NCBI GenBank assembly: GCA_024516155.1
Contig: JAJJXM010000029.1
Coordinates: 620,001-684,000 of the forward strand
DNA: 64,000 nucleotides
Source of the DNA: Pyronema omphalodes
Lineage: Eukaryota > Ascomycota > Pezizomycetes > Pezizales > Pyronemataceae
Direction: 5' to 3'
A program made the position numbers and the translations under genes. The notes beneath the pieces were generated by a model, which saw nothing but the letters and a program-made list of their open reading frames with translations, searched no databases and had not been told where the DNA came from. Positions 62,326 to 64,000 of the stretch are shown here, piece after piece. How positions within the stretch are numbered: position 1 is the first letter of the stretch; every line of letters begins with the position of its first letter.

Positions 62326-64000
62326 ACACCACACGGCAACGGCGACCCCCCCCCCTGCATTCTCAACAACGAGCACCGAAACCCCCGGTTTTCTCATCGG
62401 ATTCGGATTCGCAGCACTCTGTTACGTTATTCTCTGAGTTTTCAGGGAATTCTACGTTGTTTTTGTTGACTTTTGTCGCAAAATCAGAGTTTTCACGAGT
62501 TTTGGCTTACCCCACCTCACGAAATGTCGCCAAAACAACGACAGAACAACGCCCAACGATCGAAACGGTCCGAGAACGCGTACAATGTTCTAGCCGACCT
62601 TCCTCATGATGGATCTAATCCTACATTTGATGAAAGAGATGGAAAAGTTGATGAAGTTGTTGGAAACATCGCTGGAAAGCACTTCCAGAGCATGGTCTTG
62701 GCAGGATCACCAGTTCCTTCGGCTTCAACACACCAGCAGCAAGCGACACCTGAGCACAACCAATTCAGAGAATTTCGCCGCGATCTGGTTATTGCTATGC
62801 GAGACGCTATCGAAAAAGACGACAACGATAGCAGCTTGAGCGCCCTGTTCTGTGAACATGAACCGCTCTTCACAGGAGCAAGCTTCCTGGGGATACAACA
62901 GATCCACCGGGACACACAGCGACGCTTCAATACCCTCGATGACACCATACGCAACAACAGCGATGAGATGCGCCACAGATTCAACGTCATGATGACGAAA
63001 TTCAACATTCTGACCGGCGAAAACACGAAGCTGCGCGCAGCATACGACTCTACACAGGCAGAAACAGCAGCTCTCAAGGCTGCTGTGGACGCCCTGACGA
63101 AGAAAATCGACGAACAGCAACAAGTCATTTCGGCGCCCCCCTCACCGAACCTCACGGCCTCTTCCTCAGCGATGGAAGAGATGACTATGCAGCTGTCCGT
63201 CGTCCAACATGACATTCAGGATGTCCTAGACGCTGTTCGCAACCCTCCTGGCAAGGGAAAGCGAAGGGGAAGCGACCAGAACACCGAACCCACCTCACCG
63301 ACAAACAGAAGACCAGTGAACCACAAACCGAGAGCGGCATCACCGGTGCGAAGCCTGATGCACTCGAAACATGCGACTACCGCCGCCCAGGACAAGCTTG
63401 ATGCCCTCAAGCCTATGTCCCCCCTACCTCTCCTCGCGATCACGTCGACCGAAGCGACACTGGAACCTCACCCTGACAGTCCATCTGCTCAGGACACACC
63501 TCTACCCGACGCCCCAAGCACTGCCCCTGCTGAGACCGACGGATGGAAGACTGTGGAGGCAAAGGCTACACAGAGGAAGAAGCAGAAAGCGAAGGAGACG
63601 ACACCTACGGCAGCGACACCCAGCAAGACCCCTACAACAAAGAATGGTGGCCGGGGAAAGAATACCCACCAACCCAGAACGACAACCTCCTCTGCAAAGA
63701 AGACTTGGGCAGAAGTCGTCAAGAGCGGAGGCATCAACGTCCAGATTGTGCTTGGGAATGGCAATCTTGGACTGACAACACCACCGACAAGAAGGGGAGA
63801 GAGGCGAGGGGGAGCAGTGAGAAGGCTGAGGAAGAAGGAAGGAGAAGGGGAGAGAGGGGAGGAGAAGAGGGGCAGGGCGGGCCCGGGTGTCTCAAAGGGC
63901 AAAGGGTCAGGAGACACCGGCGGAGGAGGTGAGAGAGGGGAGGAGAGTGGGGGCACGGGTGGCCCGGCGGCTGTTTAACTTTGCTTTGGTTTCGTTTTTG
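62326..64000 (+). mobile_element. E14: ORF1-only element, full 5' end, 3' end beyond window
   Basis: The 5' terminus (CACACCACACGGCAACGG and C-run) is directly joined to the diverged 3' UTR fragment. Leader and ORF are complete; the window ends in the 3' UTR just after the stop. Confidence 0.9.
62524..63978 (+). CDS. E14 ORF1-only protein, 484 aa, intact, divergent variable segment
   Basis: Open from ATG to TAA 63976-63978. Residues 1-68 match the family with a few changes (VGNIAGKHFQSMVLAG). The variable segment (EFRRDLVIAMRDAIEKDDND then SSLSALFCEHEPLFTGASF) is unlike E2/E4/E8-E12 while the sequence on both sides returns to near identity. Coiled coil, a GKGKRRGSDQ basic patch (one Arg changed to Gly), KTWAEVVKSGG and the Gly/Arg/Glu tail follow. 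The 3' module type cannot be read because the window ends. Confidence 0.78.
   Translation: MSPKQRQNNAQRSKRSENAYNVLADLPHDGSNPTFDERDGKVDEVVGNIAGKHFQSMVLAGSPVPSASTHQQQATPEHNQFREFRRDLVIAMRDAIEKDDNDSSLSALFCEHEPLFTGASFLGIQQIHRDTQRRFNTLDDTIRNNSDEMRHRFNVMMTKFNILTGENTKLRAAYDSTQAETAALKAAVDALTKKIDEQQQVISAPPSPNLTASSSAMEEMTMQLSVVQHDIQDVLDAVRNPPGKGKRRGSDQNTEPTSPTNRRPVNHKPRAASPVRSLMHSKHATTAAQDKLDALKPMSPLPLLAITSTEATLEPHPDSPSAQDTPLPDAPSTAPAETDGWKTVEAKATQRKKQKAKETTPTAATPSKTPTTKNGGRGKNTHQPRTTTSSAKKTWAEVVKSGGINVQIVLGNGNLGLTTPPTRRGERRGGAVRRLRKKEGEGERGEEKRGRAGPGVSKGKGSGDTGGGGERGEESGGTGGPAAV

Overview
The window is a eukaryotic transposon nest with no recognisable host gene, rRNA, tRNA or CRISPR array. Nearly every base can be assigned to non-LTR retrotransposons (LINEs), to short ORF1-only derivatives of them, or to one Ty1/copia-type LTR retrotransposon. 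The LINE architecture (ORF1 with zinc knuckles; ORF2 with APE endonuclease, reverse transcriptase, RNase H and a C-terminal Cys/His knuckle, as in the I/Tad1 group), the GC-rich codon choice and the copia gag type suggest a filamentous fungus, possibly a basidiomycete. The lineage is an inference and not certain.

Layout. 1-5107: LINE-A, cut by the window start, with three frameshifts. 5108-10397: LINE-C copy C1, carrying a full-length ORF1-only element (E1, 7212-9190) with a 12-bp target-site duplication (TSD). 10398-12507: a LINE ORF1 fragment and ORF1-only element E2. 12508-16694: 5'-truncated LINE-B copy B0. 16695-18828: fragments E3 and E4. 18844-25723: full-length LINE-B copy B1 with one nonsense codon in ORF2. 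25724-26120: E5 fragments. 26121-51693: a second LINE-C copy (C2), split by E6/E7 (26831-29113) and by a minus-strand copia element (29460-48785; 161-bp LTRs, 5-bp TSD GTTAC). The copia element is itself split by E8, by E9 (which contains the complete LINE-B copy B2, 34870-41753), by E10 and by E11. 51694-59258: an unassigned stretch containing a minus-strand LINE-B copy (B3) with a 14-bp TSD. 59259-64000: fragments, E12 inserted inside E13, a LINE-A-like remnant, and E14 running into the window end.

How the parts fit together. The autonomous families (A, B, C) encode the enzymes for target-primed reverse transcription. The ORF1-only elements (E series, about 2 kb) encode a single 482-484 aa coiled-coil protein with no endonuclease or reverse transcriptase. 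They share a 5' terminus with LINE-B and share one of two 3' modules with the LINEs. All 3' ends carry a small hairpin (inner stem AACC/GGTT, outer stem varying by compensatory changes) followed by an (AAAC)n or (AAAT)n tail. The simplest reading is that the E elements are HAL1-like parasites mobilised by LINE machinery through this 3' hairpin. Seven E copies keep an intact ORF, more than the ORF2s around them, and their protein has a sharply bounded hypervariable segment. This ORF1-only family with its shared 3' hairpin is the most promising undescribed system here. All statements come from reading the sequence; no database search was run.
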